Under the pieces are notes generated by a model, which saw only the letters and a program-made list of their open reading frames with translations, was not told where the DNA came from and made no database searches. A stretch of DNA of 58,475 nucleotides, taken from contig CAMYZO010000007.1 of NCBI GenBank assembly GCA_947303855.1, forward strand, positions 1 through 58,475, read 5' to 3'. Within the stretch, counting starts at the first letter, position 1, and the number at the start of each line of letters is the position of its first letter. This document shows positions 1 to 8,295 of this stretch, one piece after another. A program made the position numbers and the translations under genes. Origin of the DNA: an uncultured Prevotellaceae bacterium (GTDB lineage Bacteria; Bacteroidota; Bacteroidia; Bacteroidales; Bacteroidaceae).

Positions 1-879
1 CTGAGATTTGCGCTGTTTGGCAATGTGTACCAGACGAAGAAGTCGGCCAGCATCCAGCAGGTGCTGGCGAACATTGCCCGGCATGGCGGTGAGCTGACGG
101 TGGACAGGGAGTATTATGACTTCCTGAGGGAGGCACAGCTGATAGGCGGTACGGCGGTGAGGGTGTTCGACGGTGACGACTTCGAGGCCGACTTCGCCAT
201 CTCGATGGGCGGCGACGGTACGTTCCTGAAGACGGCGGCGCGCGTGGGACGGCGTAACATACCTATCCTGGGCATCAACATGGGACGGCTGGGATTCCTG
301 GCCGACATACAGCCCGACGAGATTGAGGCTTGTCTGCAGGCCCTGCACGACGATGACTTTGCGGTGGAGAGCCGTGCCGTCATCCAGGTGGAGGCCGACG
401 GCCAGCCCTTAGGCCACGAGAACTATGCGCTGAACGACGTGGCGGTGCTGAAGCGTGACACGGCCTCGATGATCAGCATTCGGGCCAGCATCAACGGCGA
501 ATACCTGACGACCTACCAGGCTGACGGTCTCGTGGTCTCCACGCCTACGGGCTCAACGGCTTACTCGCTATCGAACGGCGGACCCATCATGGTGCCGGGG
601 ACAGGGGTGCTGCTGATGACAGCCGTGGCGCCCCACTCGCTGAACATACGGCCGATGGTGATTCACGACTCTGCCGTGGTGACGCTCGACGTGGAGAGCC
701 GTTCGCACTCGTTCCTCGTGGCTATCGACGGCCGTTCGGAGGCTTGTGGCGAGGGCACCTGTATCACGCTGCGCCGTGCCCCTTATAATATTAGGGTGGT
801 GAAGCGGAGCGGCAAGAAATATTTCTCGACGCTGCGCGAGAAGATGATGTGGGGGGCGGACAATAGAGCGCTTCGCTAA
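1..879 (+). CDS. nadK: NAD kinase, 5' end outside the window
   Basis: Phosphorylates NAD to NADP using ATP in the cytoplasm. The reading frame is open from base 1 and runs LRFALFGNVYQTKK, which fits the usual start of Bacteroidota NAD kinases, so the true ATG probably lies just before the window and only one or a few codons are missing. A GTG at 25 is an unlikely start. The family's nucleotide-binding motif GGDGTFLKTA lies about 65 residues in, followed by GINMGRLGFLADI and the SNGGP region (PTGSTAYSLSNGGP), all expected in this family. About 292 residues are visible, which is normal length. The stop is followed by an AT-rich gap before an ABC exporter on the same strand. Family assignment is firm. 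Confidence 0.93.
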   Translation: MRFALFGNVYQTKKSASIQQVLANIARHGGELTVDREYYDFLREAQLIGGTAVRVFDGDDFEADFAISMGGDGTFLKTAARVGRRNIPILGINMGRLGFLADIQPDEIEACLQALHDDDFAVESRAVIQVEADGQPLGHENYALNDVAVLKRDTASMISIRASINGEYLTTYQADGLVVSTPTGSTAYSLSNGGPIMVPGTGVLLMTAVAPHSLNIRPMVIHDSAVVTLDVESRSHSFLVAIDGRSEACGEGTCITLRRAPYNIRVVKRSGKKYFSTLREKMMWGADNRALR

Positions 880-930
880 AGAATAAAGAATAGAGAGTAC
901 TACAAGGATTTGTGTGGGTAAAAGAACAAA

Positions 931-997
931 CAAAGATTAGAAGATTTATAAGATTATTCTGACACAAAGATAATCTTTTAAATCTTTTAAATCTTTG
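931..997. repeat. Long imperfect AT-rich inverted repeat
   Basis: The arms at 931-957 and 970-997 are complementary over about 27 bases with a few mismatches and one extra base, around a 12-base loop. Each arm carries AAGATT-type units spaced about 10 bases apart. A second small hairpin (CGAGAAATCTCG) sits at 1007-1018. The element lies between nadK and the ABC exporter. There is no clear T-tract directly after the right arm, so I do not call it an intrinsic terminator. Confidence 0.6.
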
Positions 998-1051
998 ATT
1001 ATACCACGAGAAATCTCGCAGAAACGAATAGAGAATAAAAAATAGGTGATA

Positions 1052-2719
1052 ATGAAACGGCTGATTGACAGACTGCATAATCCAGAGAGCAAATACACGG
1101 TGAGCGAGATTCTGCGCTGGCTGTGGATAGTGCTGCGCGGCAACCGCCGGCAGGTGGTGTTCAATGCCACGTTGGGACTGGCCGGTGTGGGCTGCAGTCT
1201 GCTGATGGTGTGGGCCATGCAGCGGGCCATCGACACGGCGGCTGGCGTGCGCAGCGGGTCGCTCTACTGGGCCGTCGCGCTGATGGGCGGCATCATCATC
1301 TGCGAGTATGCGCTGAACATCTCGAAGGTGTGGATCAGGAACATCCTCGGCGTGAAGGCGCAGAACAGGATGCAGCAGCAGATGCTCGACCGGCTGCTGC
1401 GGGCAGAGTGGCGCGGCAAGGACCGCTACCACAGCGGCGACATCATCAACCGCCTGGAGCAGGATGTGCAGACGGTGGTGTCGTTTGTCACCGAGACGCT
1501 GCCTAACACCCTCTCGACGATAACCCTTTTCGTGGGCGCCTTCTTCTATCTGATGCAAATGGATGTGTGGCTGGCCTGCATCACCGTGGGCATCCTGCCG
1601 GTGTTCATCCTCGTCAGCCGTGTCTACGTGGCACAGATGCGGAAGTACACACGGCGGGTGAGGACGACAGACAGTCAGGTGCAGAGCCTGCTGACGGAGA
1701 CGGTGCAGCACCGCATGCTCATCAAGACGTTAGAGGCCGGCGACCGCATGGTGGACCGGTTAGGCAGCACGCAGACAGAGCTGCGGGAGCATGTCAGGAA
1801 ACGCACGAAGTTCTCAATCGCCTCGAACCTCTTTGTCAACGGCGGCTTCTCTATTGGCTATCTGGTGGCTTTCCTCTGGGGAGTCGTCCGCATGAGTACA
1901 CACAGCATCACCTTTGGTCAGATGACGGCGTTTCTGCAGCTGGTGTTCCGCATCCAGGGACCGGCACGCGACCTGACGCGGCTGGCACCGGCCTTCGTGG
2001 GGGTGTTTACCGCCGCCGAACGTCTGATGGAGCTGGATGAGGCACCGCAGGAGCAGCAGGGGCAGGGGGTGCTGATGCCGTCGCCCTGTGGCGTCAGGCT
2101 GGCAGATGTCGGCTATACCTACGACGATGGCGAAGCACCGGTGTTCAGCAGTCTGTCGTTCGACTTCCGTCCGGGAACATGTACGGCTGTGCTCGGCGAG
2201 ACGGGCGCGGGCAAGACGACGCTGGTGCGCCTGATACTGGCACTCGTGAGGCCGCAGCACGGCAGCGTGGAGATTTATGCCGGCCAACGGCGTGACCAGA
2301 TTTCACCCCTCCACCGCTGTAACTTCGTCTACGTGCCCCAGGGCAACACGCTGCTGAGCGGCACCATCCGCGACAACCTGCTGATGGGACGGCCCGATGC
2401 CACCGACGACGACCTGTGGCAGACGCTGCACCTGGTGTGCGGCGATTTCGTTGCCGCCTTGCCCCAGGGCCTCGATACCGTCTGCACCGAAGCCGGCGGC
2501 GGACTCTCCGAGGGTCAGGCTCAGCGCATAGCCATTGCCCGTGCCCTGCTGCGCAACCGCAGCATCATGCTGTTTGATGAGGCCACGTCGGCCCTTGACC
2601 CCGACACCGAGCGGCAGCTGTTGGAGAACATCCTGAAAGACAGGAAGAAAACCATCATCTTTATCACCCACCGCCCGGCAGTGGTTGACTATTGCGACCA
2701 GGTGCTCAGGGTGGAGTAA
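1052..2719 (+). CDS. ABC exporter, fused membrane and ATPase domains
   Basis: A half-transporter of the type I ABC exporter family: an N-terminal transmembrane domain (about residues 20-310, several hydrophobic helices) fused to a C-terminal ATPase, expected to work as a dimer in the inner membrane. In the ATPase I see Walker A GETGAGKTTL near residue 382, the signature as LSEGQ (usual LSGGQ) near 485, Walker B IMLFDEATSALD near 505, and the switch histidine in ITHRP. I chose ATG at 1052 rather than the in-frame GTG at 1046. The substrate cannot be told; relatives export lipids, peptides or drugs. No partner half-transporter is adjacent. The gene ends 2 bp before a palindromic repeat array and converges with the polysaccharide locus. 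Confidence 0.88.
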   Translation: MKRLIDRLHNPESKYTVSEILRWLWIVLRGNRRQVVFNATLGLAGVGCSLLMVWAMQRAIDTAAGVRSGSLYWAVALMGGIIICEYALNISKVWIRNILGVKAQNRMQQQMLDRLLRAEWRGKDRYHSGDIINRLEQDVQTVVSFVTETLPNTLSTITLFVGAFFYLMQMDVWLACITVGILPVFILVSRVYVAQMRKYTRRVRTTDSQVQSLLTETVQHRMLIKTLEAGDRMVDRLGSTQTELREHVRKRTKFSIASNLFVNGGFSIGYLVAFLWGVVRMSTHSITFGQMTAFLQLVFRIQGPARDLTRLAPAFVGVFTAAERLMELDEAPQEQQGQGVLMPSPCGVRLADVGYTYDDGEAPVFSSLSFDFRPGTCTAVLGETGAGKTTLVRLILALVRPQHGSVEIYAGQRRDQISPLHRCNFVYVPQGNTLLSGTIRDNLLMGRPDATDDDLWQTLHLVCGDFVAALPQGLDTVCTEAGGGLSEGQAQRIAIARALLRNRSIMLFDEATSALDPDTERQLLENILKDRKKTIIFITHRPAVVDYCDQVLRVE

Positions 2720-2721
2720 AA

Positions 2722-2804
2722 GTTTGCTCCGGGCAAACCTGGAGTTTGTCCGGAGCAAAGTCAGGGTTTGCCCGGAGCAAAGCAAGCGCTTGCTCGGGGC
2801 AACC
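2722..2804. repeat. Four tandem palindromic repeats, 22-bp period
   Basis: Four 17-base imperfect palindromes start at 2722, 2744, 2766 and 2788, exactly 22 bases apart. The cores read GTTTGCTCCGGGCAAAC, GTTTGTCCGGAGCAAAG, GTTTGCCCGGAGCAAAG and GCTTGCTCGGGGCAACC. The first matches the third in inverted orientation at 16 of 17 positions, so the array can form single hairpins or a longer one. The last unit is followed by CTTTTTG. It lies between convergent genes (stops at 2719 and 2818), so a bidirectional termination or protein-binding role is plausible. Confidence 0.8.
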
Positions 2805-2817
2805 TTTTTGAAGGGTG

Positions 2818-5484
2818 TTACTTCACCAGAATCTTCTTGGCCACACCGTCCTCAACAACGATGTTCAGACCGCGCTTCAGACCCTGCCGGCGTGTGCCGT
2901 TCAGGCTGTAGACGGCAGCAGCCTTTGCGGCAGCGGGCTTCACGGCTGCAATGCCTGCAGCGGTCTCCTCGTTATACTGCTGAGACTTCTCGCCGTTGTT
3001 CATCAGGTAGACATCATAAACCTGACCGCTCGACTTGGCAGCCGTGTGCAGGATGCGCACATACACCTCGTCGGTGCCCTCATAGCTGAGCTGTGTCTTC
3101 TTCCAGTTACGCTTGATGAGCGAGTAGGCCACATCGCCCAGCTTCGTCCAGTTCTCGCCGTCGGCCGACACCTCAACCTGCATGGTGGGTATTTCACCGT
3201 CGTTGCCGTTGCCGGCATAGACAATGACATCGAAGGGAGCCTGATACTTCACAGTAGTCTCCAGGCTGGCGTTGAACGGGCCGCCGGTAGGCTGCTTGCC
3301 GAAGGTGAGGGCATTCGGGGTAATGCCGATGCTGTCGTTGACGCCAATGGCATCTTCTGCGGTATCGGGATTGCGCATGCTGGTGTCACCGATGTTGTAG
3401 CCCACGCTGAGGCTTTCCCATACCATTACCTGGCCGATAGACTTGATGCGCCATCCTTCAGCCTCGTATGTCTCGGGAGCCAGCGTCTTGGTGTAGATGG
3501 TAGAGTCGGTCACGCCGTCGCTGGCCTTGATGGTCTCGGCAGAAGTCTCGTCCCAGTACTGACCGGCATTCTTGCCCCAGGTGAAGAAGTAGTTGGCATT
3601 GATGATGTTGCCGCCATCGTCGGTCTGCTGTCCCTTGCCCTTCCAGTTGTCGGCATTGGCATTGAAATGAGCCATAATGTCCCAGCGCAGGTTGGTCTTG
3701 TCGACACCGTCAACGCCTACGAACTGCTGTGCTTTGTCGGAGTTCAGGAAGTTCTCTGCTGTGGCAAAGGCTGTGATAGTGAGAGGGCTGGTGACGACAA
3801 TAGGCTCAGAGTAAATCTTGCTCTCAGTCAACGTGGTGCTGCCTGTGTAGTTATAGTAGATGGTGGTACCTTCAGCGGCAGTGATGGTGACGGTCGACTT
3901 GCCGGCCTCACGGGCAATGGCGATAGCGGGCGTAGCTAACTTACTGGCAATTGTTACATCCTTGGAACCTATCTGCGAATCGTTATAGCCGTCGCCGGTG
4001 GCAAGAGCCTTGACGGTGGCCGGGGCGGTCAGCGTGAAGGGCTCGGCATAAAGCGTGCTGGCCGTTGTGGGGTCAGTACCGTCAGTGGTATAATAGATAG
4101 CGTTGGAGTTGGCAGCGGTGATGGTGACGATGGAGGCACCGTCTTCCTGCTTGAAGGTGATGGCAGGTGTGCCGACGGCAGTGATGTCGCGCTTGGTCTT
4201 GGCAGCTGCCAGCACGGTCTGCGGGATGAGCGTCTGGAAGACAGCACTCTCAGAACCGGCATTGGCTGTCGGGATGAAGTAGTAGGCGTTGCGGCCTGCA
4301 TTGTGAGCATGGATAGCCACAGCCTCACCAGCCTTTGCCAGCACAGCGTCAGCCTTGAAGTAGTCGCCCAGCTCTACGCCGGTGACAGCACCCTCGTAAG
4401 CCAGTTCATCGATACCCTCGAAGATGGCGTTGGCGGCGTCGGCGATGGTCAGCGAAGTGGCCTCGGTAGCCACAGCGTTGCCGTAGCCCATGGCCTCGTA
4501 GATGTCGCTACTGAGGTTGACGACAGGGAAATAGGCTATCAACGCCTTCACCTTGTCGGCATCGGCAGCGGTGACAGAGGGAGCCACCACGGCAGCGTCG
4601 TACTCAGCCAGCGATGCGAGCGTGGCGGTGGCCACGTCGGCCTGCGTAAGCTCAATGCCGTCGTAGCCTGACATGAAGATGTAGGCAAAGTCAGCGTCCA
4701 GATTGGCACCGGCGGGTGTCAGGTAAGCCACTTTCTTGGCATCCTCAACGGCGGGAGAGTCGCCCTCGCCCACGGTGATGTAGTAGATGTGGCAGCCGTT
4801 GGTGTTACGAATAGTAATGTCAAAAGTGCCGTCCTCGTTCGGTGTGTCAGTCAGTCCCTCAGCGGGAAGCAGCCATTCCTGATCCTGATAGGTGGTAGGT
4901 GCAGTTACGGCATTGCCATCGGGGCCATTCAGCTTTGTGCCGCTGTTGCCATAACCTACATAGAGTTCCACACCACGGGCTTCTGAGGTCTTGTGTGACT
5001 CAACACCCATTTTGATGGTGGTGCCGGGAGCAACATGAGGAATGATAAAATAATTTTTCGTTTTGCTACCCAGCCACAGGTAAGAAGCTCCCTGATAAGG
5101 GCCGAAAGCCGCATCGGAGGGATTGGCCACCTGATAGTTCACGGCAATGGCCAGTGAGCGGGCCGTTGTGTTGGTGTAGAGCAGGCCCTGCAGTTCGGGA
5201 ATAACCTCACCGTTAGCCATCAGCGTGGCACCTTCTGTGGCATTGCCCTGGGCGGTCACCTCCCAGAAGCAGTTGTCTTTCGACAGGTCGGTGGGGGCGG
5301 TGGCGTTTGCCTTTTCAACATCCGACCAGGCGCCCGTGGTAGGGCCTTTAGCCGACTCAGCCTTCAAGTTTGCCACTGTCGTAGCGCTCCACTTGGTGAA
5401 GTCCCACGACTTACGATACGTTTCCTGTGCGTTTACCGTCATGGCAAGCACAAGAAGCATTGTTAGCGTAAAAAGTTTTTTCAT
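2818..5484 (-). CDS. Secreted multidomain protein with chitobiase-C-like domains
   Basis: Predicted surface or secreted protein of 888 residues. ATG at 5484 opens a typical signal peptide (MKKLFTLTMLLVLAMTVNAQ); an in-frame upstream start at 5547 would bury it. After the signal comes an N-terminal domain beginning SWDFTKWSATTVANL, a middle alpha/beta-looking domain (about 260-430), two chitobiase/hexosaminidase C-terminal-like beta-sandwich repeats (IYYTTDGTDPTTAST and IYYNYTGSTTLTES), another beta-rich domain, and a tail VYSLNGTRRQGLKRGLNIVV ending KKILVK. That tail resembles type IX secretion sorting signals. It has a paralogue of the same architecture immediately upstream (5625-8255) but its own promoter. 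No catalytic domain is recognised; glycan binding is a guess. Confidence 0.8.
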   Translation of the reverse strand: MKKLFTLTMLLVLAMTVNAQETYRKSWDFTKWSATTVANLKAESAKGPTTGAWSDVEKANATAPTDLSKDNCFWEVTAQGNATEGATLMANGEVIPELQGLLYTNTTARSLAIAVNYQVANPSDAAFGPYQGASYLWLGSKTKNYFIIPHVAPGTTIKMGVESHKTSEARGVELYVGYGNSGTKLNGPDGNAVTAPTTYQDQEWLLPAEGLTDTPNEDGTFDITIRNTNGCHIYYITVGEGDSPAVEDAKKVAYLTPAGANLDADFAYIFMSGYDGIELTQADVATATLASLAEYDAAVVAPSVTAADADKVKALIAYFPVVNLSSDIYEAMGYGNAVATEATSLTIADAANAIFEGIDELAYEGAVTGVELGDYFKADAVLAKAGEAVAIHAHNAGRNAYYFIPTANAGSESAVFQTLIPQTVLAAAKTKRDITAVGTPAITFKQEDGASIVTITAANSNAIYYTTDGTDPTTASTLYAEPFTLTAPATVKALATGDGYNDSQIGSKDVTIASKLATPAIAIAREAGKSTVTITAAEGTTIYYNYTGSTTLTESKIYSEPIVVTSPLTITAFATAENFLNSDKAQQFVGVDGVDKTNLRWDIMAHFNANADNWKGKGQQTDDGGNIINANYFFTWGKNAGQYWDETSAETIKASDGVTDSTIYTKTLAPETYEAEGWRIKSIGQVMVWESLSVGYNIGDTSMRNPDTAEDAIGVNDSIGITPNALTFGKQPTGGPFNASLETTVKYQAPFDVIVYAGNGNDGEIPTMQVEVSADGENWTKLGDVAYSLIKRNWKKTQLSYEGTDEVYVRILHTAAKSSGQVYDVYLMNNGEKSQQYNEETAAGIAAVKPAAAKAAAVYSLNGTRRQGLKRGLNIVVEDGVAKKILVK

Positions 5485-5553
5485 ACTCAGTTTGTTTTTA
5501 GTTAAAAAATATAGTTGAACATTCTCGTTGCAGTATGGTTTGCACATTTCGGT

Positions 5554-5585
5554 GCAAAGATATAAAAAAAACAGGCAACCGCCAA
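5554..5585 (-). promoter_or_regulatory. Promoter for the gene at 2818-5484
   Basis: On the minus strand TATCTTTGC (5554-5562) matches the Bacteroidota -7 box, and TTGG (5582-5585) lies 19 bp upstream as a near match to the TTTG -33 box. The -33 element falls in the loop of the terminator of the upstream gene. Confidence 0.6.
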
Positions 5586-5596
5586 CGGTTGCCTGT
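5564..5596 (-). terminator. Intrinsic terminator of the polysaccharide locus transcript
   Basis: A perfect 10-bp stem (ACAGGCAACC with GGTTGCCTGT, 5571-5596, 6-base loop) is followed on the minus strand by a run of seven T (5564-5570). It sits 29 bp after the stop of the gene at 5625-8255 and should end the long minus-strand transcript. Confidence 0.85.
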
Positions 5597-5624
5597 AAAA
5601 AATGCTTAAAGCGCGTTTTCAGAT

Positions 5625-8255
5625 TTATTTTACCAATACTTTCTTGGCTACACCGTTCTCAACGACGATGTTCAGGCCGCGCTTCAGACCCTGCTGGCGT
5701 GTGCCGTTGATGCTATAGATAGCAGCGGTCTTGACGGTAGCGGGCTTCACGGTCTCAATGCCTGCAGCGGTCTCTTCGTTGTACTGCTTCGACTGCTCAC
5801 CGTTGTTAAGCAGGTAGATGTCGTAGACCTGAGCCTTGGTGCCGCCACCGACGTGAGCAACGCGGACGAAGACCTCGGCAGCATCCTCGTAGCTGAGAAG
5901 CGTGCGCTTGAAGTAGCGCTGTGTGGAGGCCAGCTTCAGGTCGCCCAGCTTGGTCCAGTTCTCACCGTCGGTAGAGGTCTGAACCTCCATTGCGGATGGA
6001 GAGCCGTTGTTGCCATTGCCGCAGTAGACAACCACATCGAACGGACCGGCGTACTTTGCGGTAGACTCGATGCGGCCTGTGTAAGGCTCACTGCTGGCCT
6101 TGGCACCAAAGGTGATGACACCCTTCGTGATAGAGTTGTAGAGTCCGGCAGGCTGTAGGTCGGTAGCCTCTTCTGCAAAGCGGCCTGTTGCTCCGTTGCC
6201 CACGCCGGCCTCGGGAGCCAGCTGAAGCTCACCTGTAAGCACCTGTCCCTGAGACTTCAGCACCCAGCCGTTTTCGTTAAGCGGGTTGATGACCTTCAGA
6301 GCAGCAGCATCGGGCTTGTAGTGGTAGACGATAGAGTCGTTGCCCTGGCTGTCTTTGACGGTTTCCTGAGATTCCACTTCAGTAGAGTAGTAGTTCCATG
6401 CTGACTTGCCCCAGAAGTAGTAGGCGCTGACCTTGCCATCGCCGCCATTCTCAGTGTCGTTGATGAACCAGTCGGTCTCGTTGGCATCGAAGTGAGCCAG
6501 GACGTCGAGACGGACGGTGCCGGCATTAACGCCGTCGATACCCACGTACTGCGAAGCCAGGTCGGAGGGCAGGAAGTCGCCGCCTTCGACAAGGGCTGTG
6601 ATGGTAGCCGGCTCGGTAAGTACGATAGGCTCAGTGTAAATCTGTGACAGGGCAGCGGTCTTGGCACCGTTGAAGTTGTAGAAGATGCTGACGCCGGCTT
6701 CGTCGGTAGACAGCGTAACGGTGGTCTTGCCAGCCTCGCGTGTCAAGGTGATGGCGGGCTTGGCGGCCTGCACCTTGATGACAATCTCCTTCTCGGCCAC
6801 CTTACTGTCGGTATAGCCATCGCCAACGGCAAATGCCTTCACGGTGGTGGCGGCAGTCAGGGTCAGCGCGTCGGTATAGAGGGTGCTGGCGGTGGTAGGC
6901 TCTGAGCCGTCGGTGGTATAGTAGATAGCCTTTGAGTTGGTGGCGGTGATGGTAACGGTGGTGAAGCCGTTCTCCTGCTTGGCTGTGATAACGGGCGTGC
7001 CCACGGCAGTCACATCCTTCTTGGTATCGACCACAGCCTGCAGAGCCTGCGGAATGAGCATGGCAATGTTATCCTGGTTGGCCACAAGCATGTCTTCAAG
7101 TGTCAGAGGCAGCAGCATGTAAGCGTTACGCTTGGCGTTGTGGATGTGCATGGCAACCTGGTCGCCGGCCATGGCCAGCGTGTCATCCTGTGCGAAATAG
7201 TCGCCAAGTGTGACACCGGTGATGCCGCCTTCGGTCAGCAGTTCAATGCCCTCGGCAGTGTCGAGACCTTCAAAGACGGCGTTGTCGGCATCCTTCACGG
7301 TCAGTGCTGTTGCGTCAGTCTTCGTGGCGGCACCATATCCCAGAGCCTCGTAGAGGTTAGGATTGAAGTTCAGCACCGGCACGTAGGCAATAGCCTGCTT
7401 GATGGTGCTCAGATAAGCATTGTCGGCGGCGATGGTGGGGCTGATGACCACACCCTGGAACTTGCGCAGCGAGTCGGCATCGGCCGTAGTGGTGGCAGCA
7501 TCGATCTCTGTCAGGGCGAAGGCCTCAGAGCCGCTGAGGTACACGTAGCCATAATCGCTATCCTTGTCACCACTGTAAATATAAGCCACTGACTGTGCCT
7601 CCTTAACGGCAGGAGCATCGCCCTGGTCAATCATAAAGTAGGTAAAGTCGATACCACCATCCGGGGTCAGCTGGAACTGAACATCTACGCTATCAGGGCT
7701 ATCGGTTTCAACCTTCCATACAAACGTATAGGTGCCTTCGGAGCCTTCCACCTGATTGCCCAAGAAGATACAGGCACCATTATACTGTGGCGAGCTCTCG
7801 TCAGCCTGGAACTTGATATAGTCTTTAGTAGGTGCGATACCACGGTTAGTAGCTGTACCATTCGCAGAACGTCCCTGAATGGTAATTTTCTGTCCGTTAG
7901 CCAGTTTGGGGAACGTGATTTTTGTGCTCTTGCGGGTCAGGCGAAGTTTGGTGGTGGCCAGATGGACAGAGTTGCTCTTGTTGCTGCCAATATCAATCTT
8001 CAGTCCGCGCAGTTCCTCGATGACCTGTCCGTTGGCCATCCAGTAGCTGTCGGCAGCCTGCTTGACAGCATTTTGCCAGTTGTTGGTGTTACCGTCAGCA
8101 TCAGTACCGTTGCTCGCCCAGTTGGCAGCATCGGCATTCAGGTTGGCGATGGTCTCGTCGCTAAGACCTTTCGTAAAGTCCCACGACTTCTTTTCTTGTG
8201 CGCTCATGCCTAATGTCAGCATCAGGAGCGTCGCTAAAGTAAGCAGTTTCTTCAT
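5625..8255 (-). CDS. Secreted multidomain protein, paralogue of 2818-5484
   Basis: 876 residues with signal peptide MKKLLTLATLLMLTLGMSAQ. Same order of parts as its downstream neighbour: a domain opening SWDFTKGLSDETIANLN, a middle domain containing VAYIYSGDKDSDYGYVYLSG, two chitobiase-C-like beta-sandwich repeats (IYYTTDGSEPTTASTLY and a degenerate IFYNFNGAKTAALSQIY), a beta-rich domain, and the tail IYSINGTRQQGLKRGLNIVV ending KKVLVK. The tail suggests type IX secretion and surface attachment. It is the last gene of the polysaccharide operon, 40 bp after the SusD gene, and ends just before a strong terminator. The pair is an old tandem duplication, since the sequences have clearly drifted apart. 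Function is unknown beyond the domains. Confidence 0.8.
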   Translation of the reverse strand: MKKLLTLATLLMLTLGMSAQEKKSWDFTKGLSDETIANLNADAANWASNGTDADGNTNNWQNAVKQAADSYWMANGQVIEELRGLKIDIGSNKSNSVHLATTKLRLTRKSTKITFPKLANGQKITIQGRSANGTATNRGIAPTKDYIKFQADESSPQYNGACIFLGNQVEGSEGTYTFVWKVETDSPDSVDVQFQLTPDGGIDFTYFMIDQGDAPAVKEAQSVAYIYSGDKDSDYGYVYLSGSEAFALTEIDAATTTADADSLRKFQGVVISPTIAADNAYLSTIKQAIAYVPVLNFNPNLYEALGYGAATKTDATALTVKDADNAVFEGLDTAEGIELLTEGGITGVTLGDYFAQDDTLAMAGDQVAMHIHNAKRNAYMLLPLTLEDMLVANQDNIAMLIPQALQAVVDTKKDVTAVGTPVITAKQENGFTTVTITATNSKAIYYTTDGSEPTTASTLYTDALTLTAATTVKAFAVGDGYTDSKVAEKEIVIKVQAAKPAITLTREAGKTTVTLSTDEAGVSIFYNFNGAKTAALSQIYTEPIVLTEPATITALVEGGDFLPSDLASQYVGIDGVNAGTVRLDVLAHFDANETDWFINDTENGGDGKVSAYYFWGKSAWNYYSTEVESQETVKDSQGNDSIVYHYKPDAAALKVINPLNENGWVLKSQGQVLTGELQLAPEAGVGNGATGRFAEEATDLQPAGLYNSITKGVITFGAKASSEPYTGRIESTAKYAGPFDVVVYCGNGNNGSPSAMEVQTSTDGENWTKLGDLKLASTQRYFKRTLLSYEDAAEVFVRVAHVGGGTKAQVYDIYLLNNGEQSKQYNEETAAGIETVKPATVKTAAIYSINGTRQQGLKRGLNIVVENGVAKKVLVK

Positions 8256-8295
8256 TGTGGTTTGTTTTTTATTATTAATAATGTTGTGGTTTCAA

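Noticed and set aside
791..1711. Minus-strand frame of about 300 codons across the nadK/ABC exporter boundary
   Set aside because: It overlaps two well-supported plus-strand genes and is rich in His, Arg and Gln, as expected for a shadow of GC-rich coding sequence.
2722..2804. CRISPR array
   Set aside because: Repeat cores are 17 bases with 5-base gaps, diverge between copies, and have no unique 30-base spacers or cas genes.
2815..3939. Long plus-strand frame opposite the secreted protein gene
   Set aside because: It is antisense to a gene with signal peptide, domains and sorting tail; its translation has no recognisable domain and it has no promoter box.
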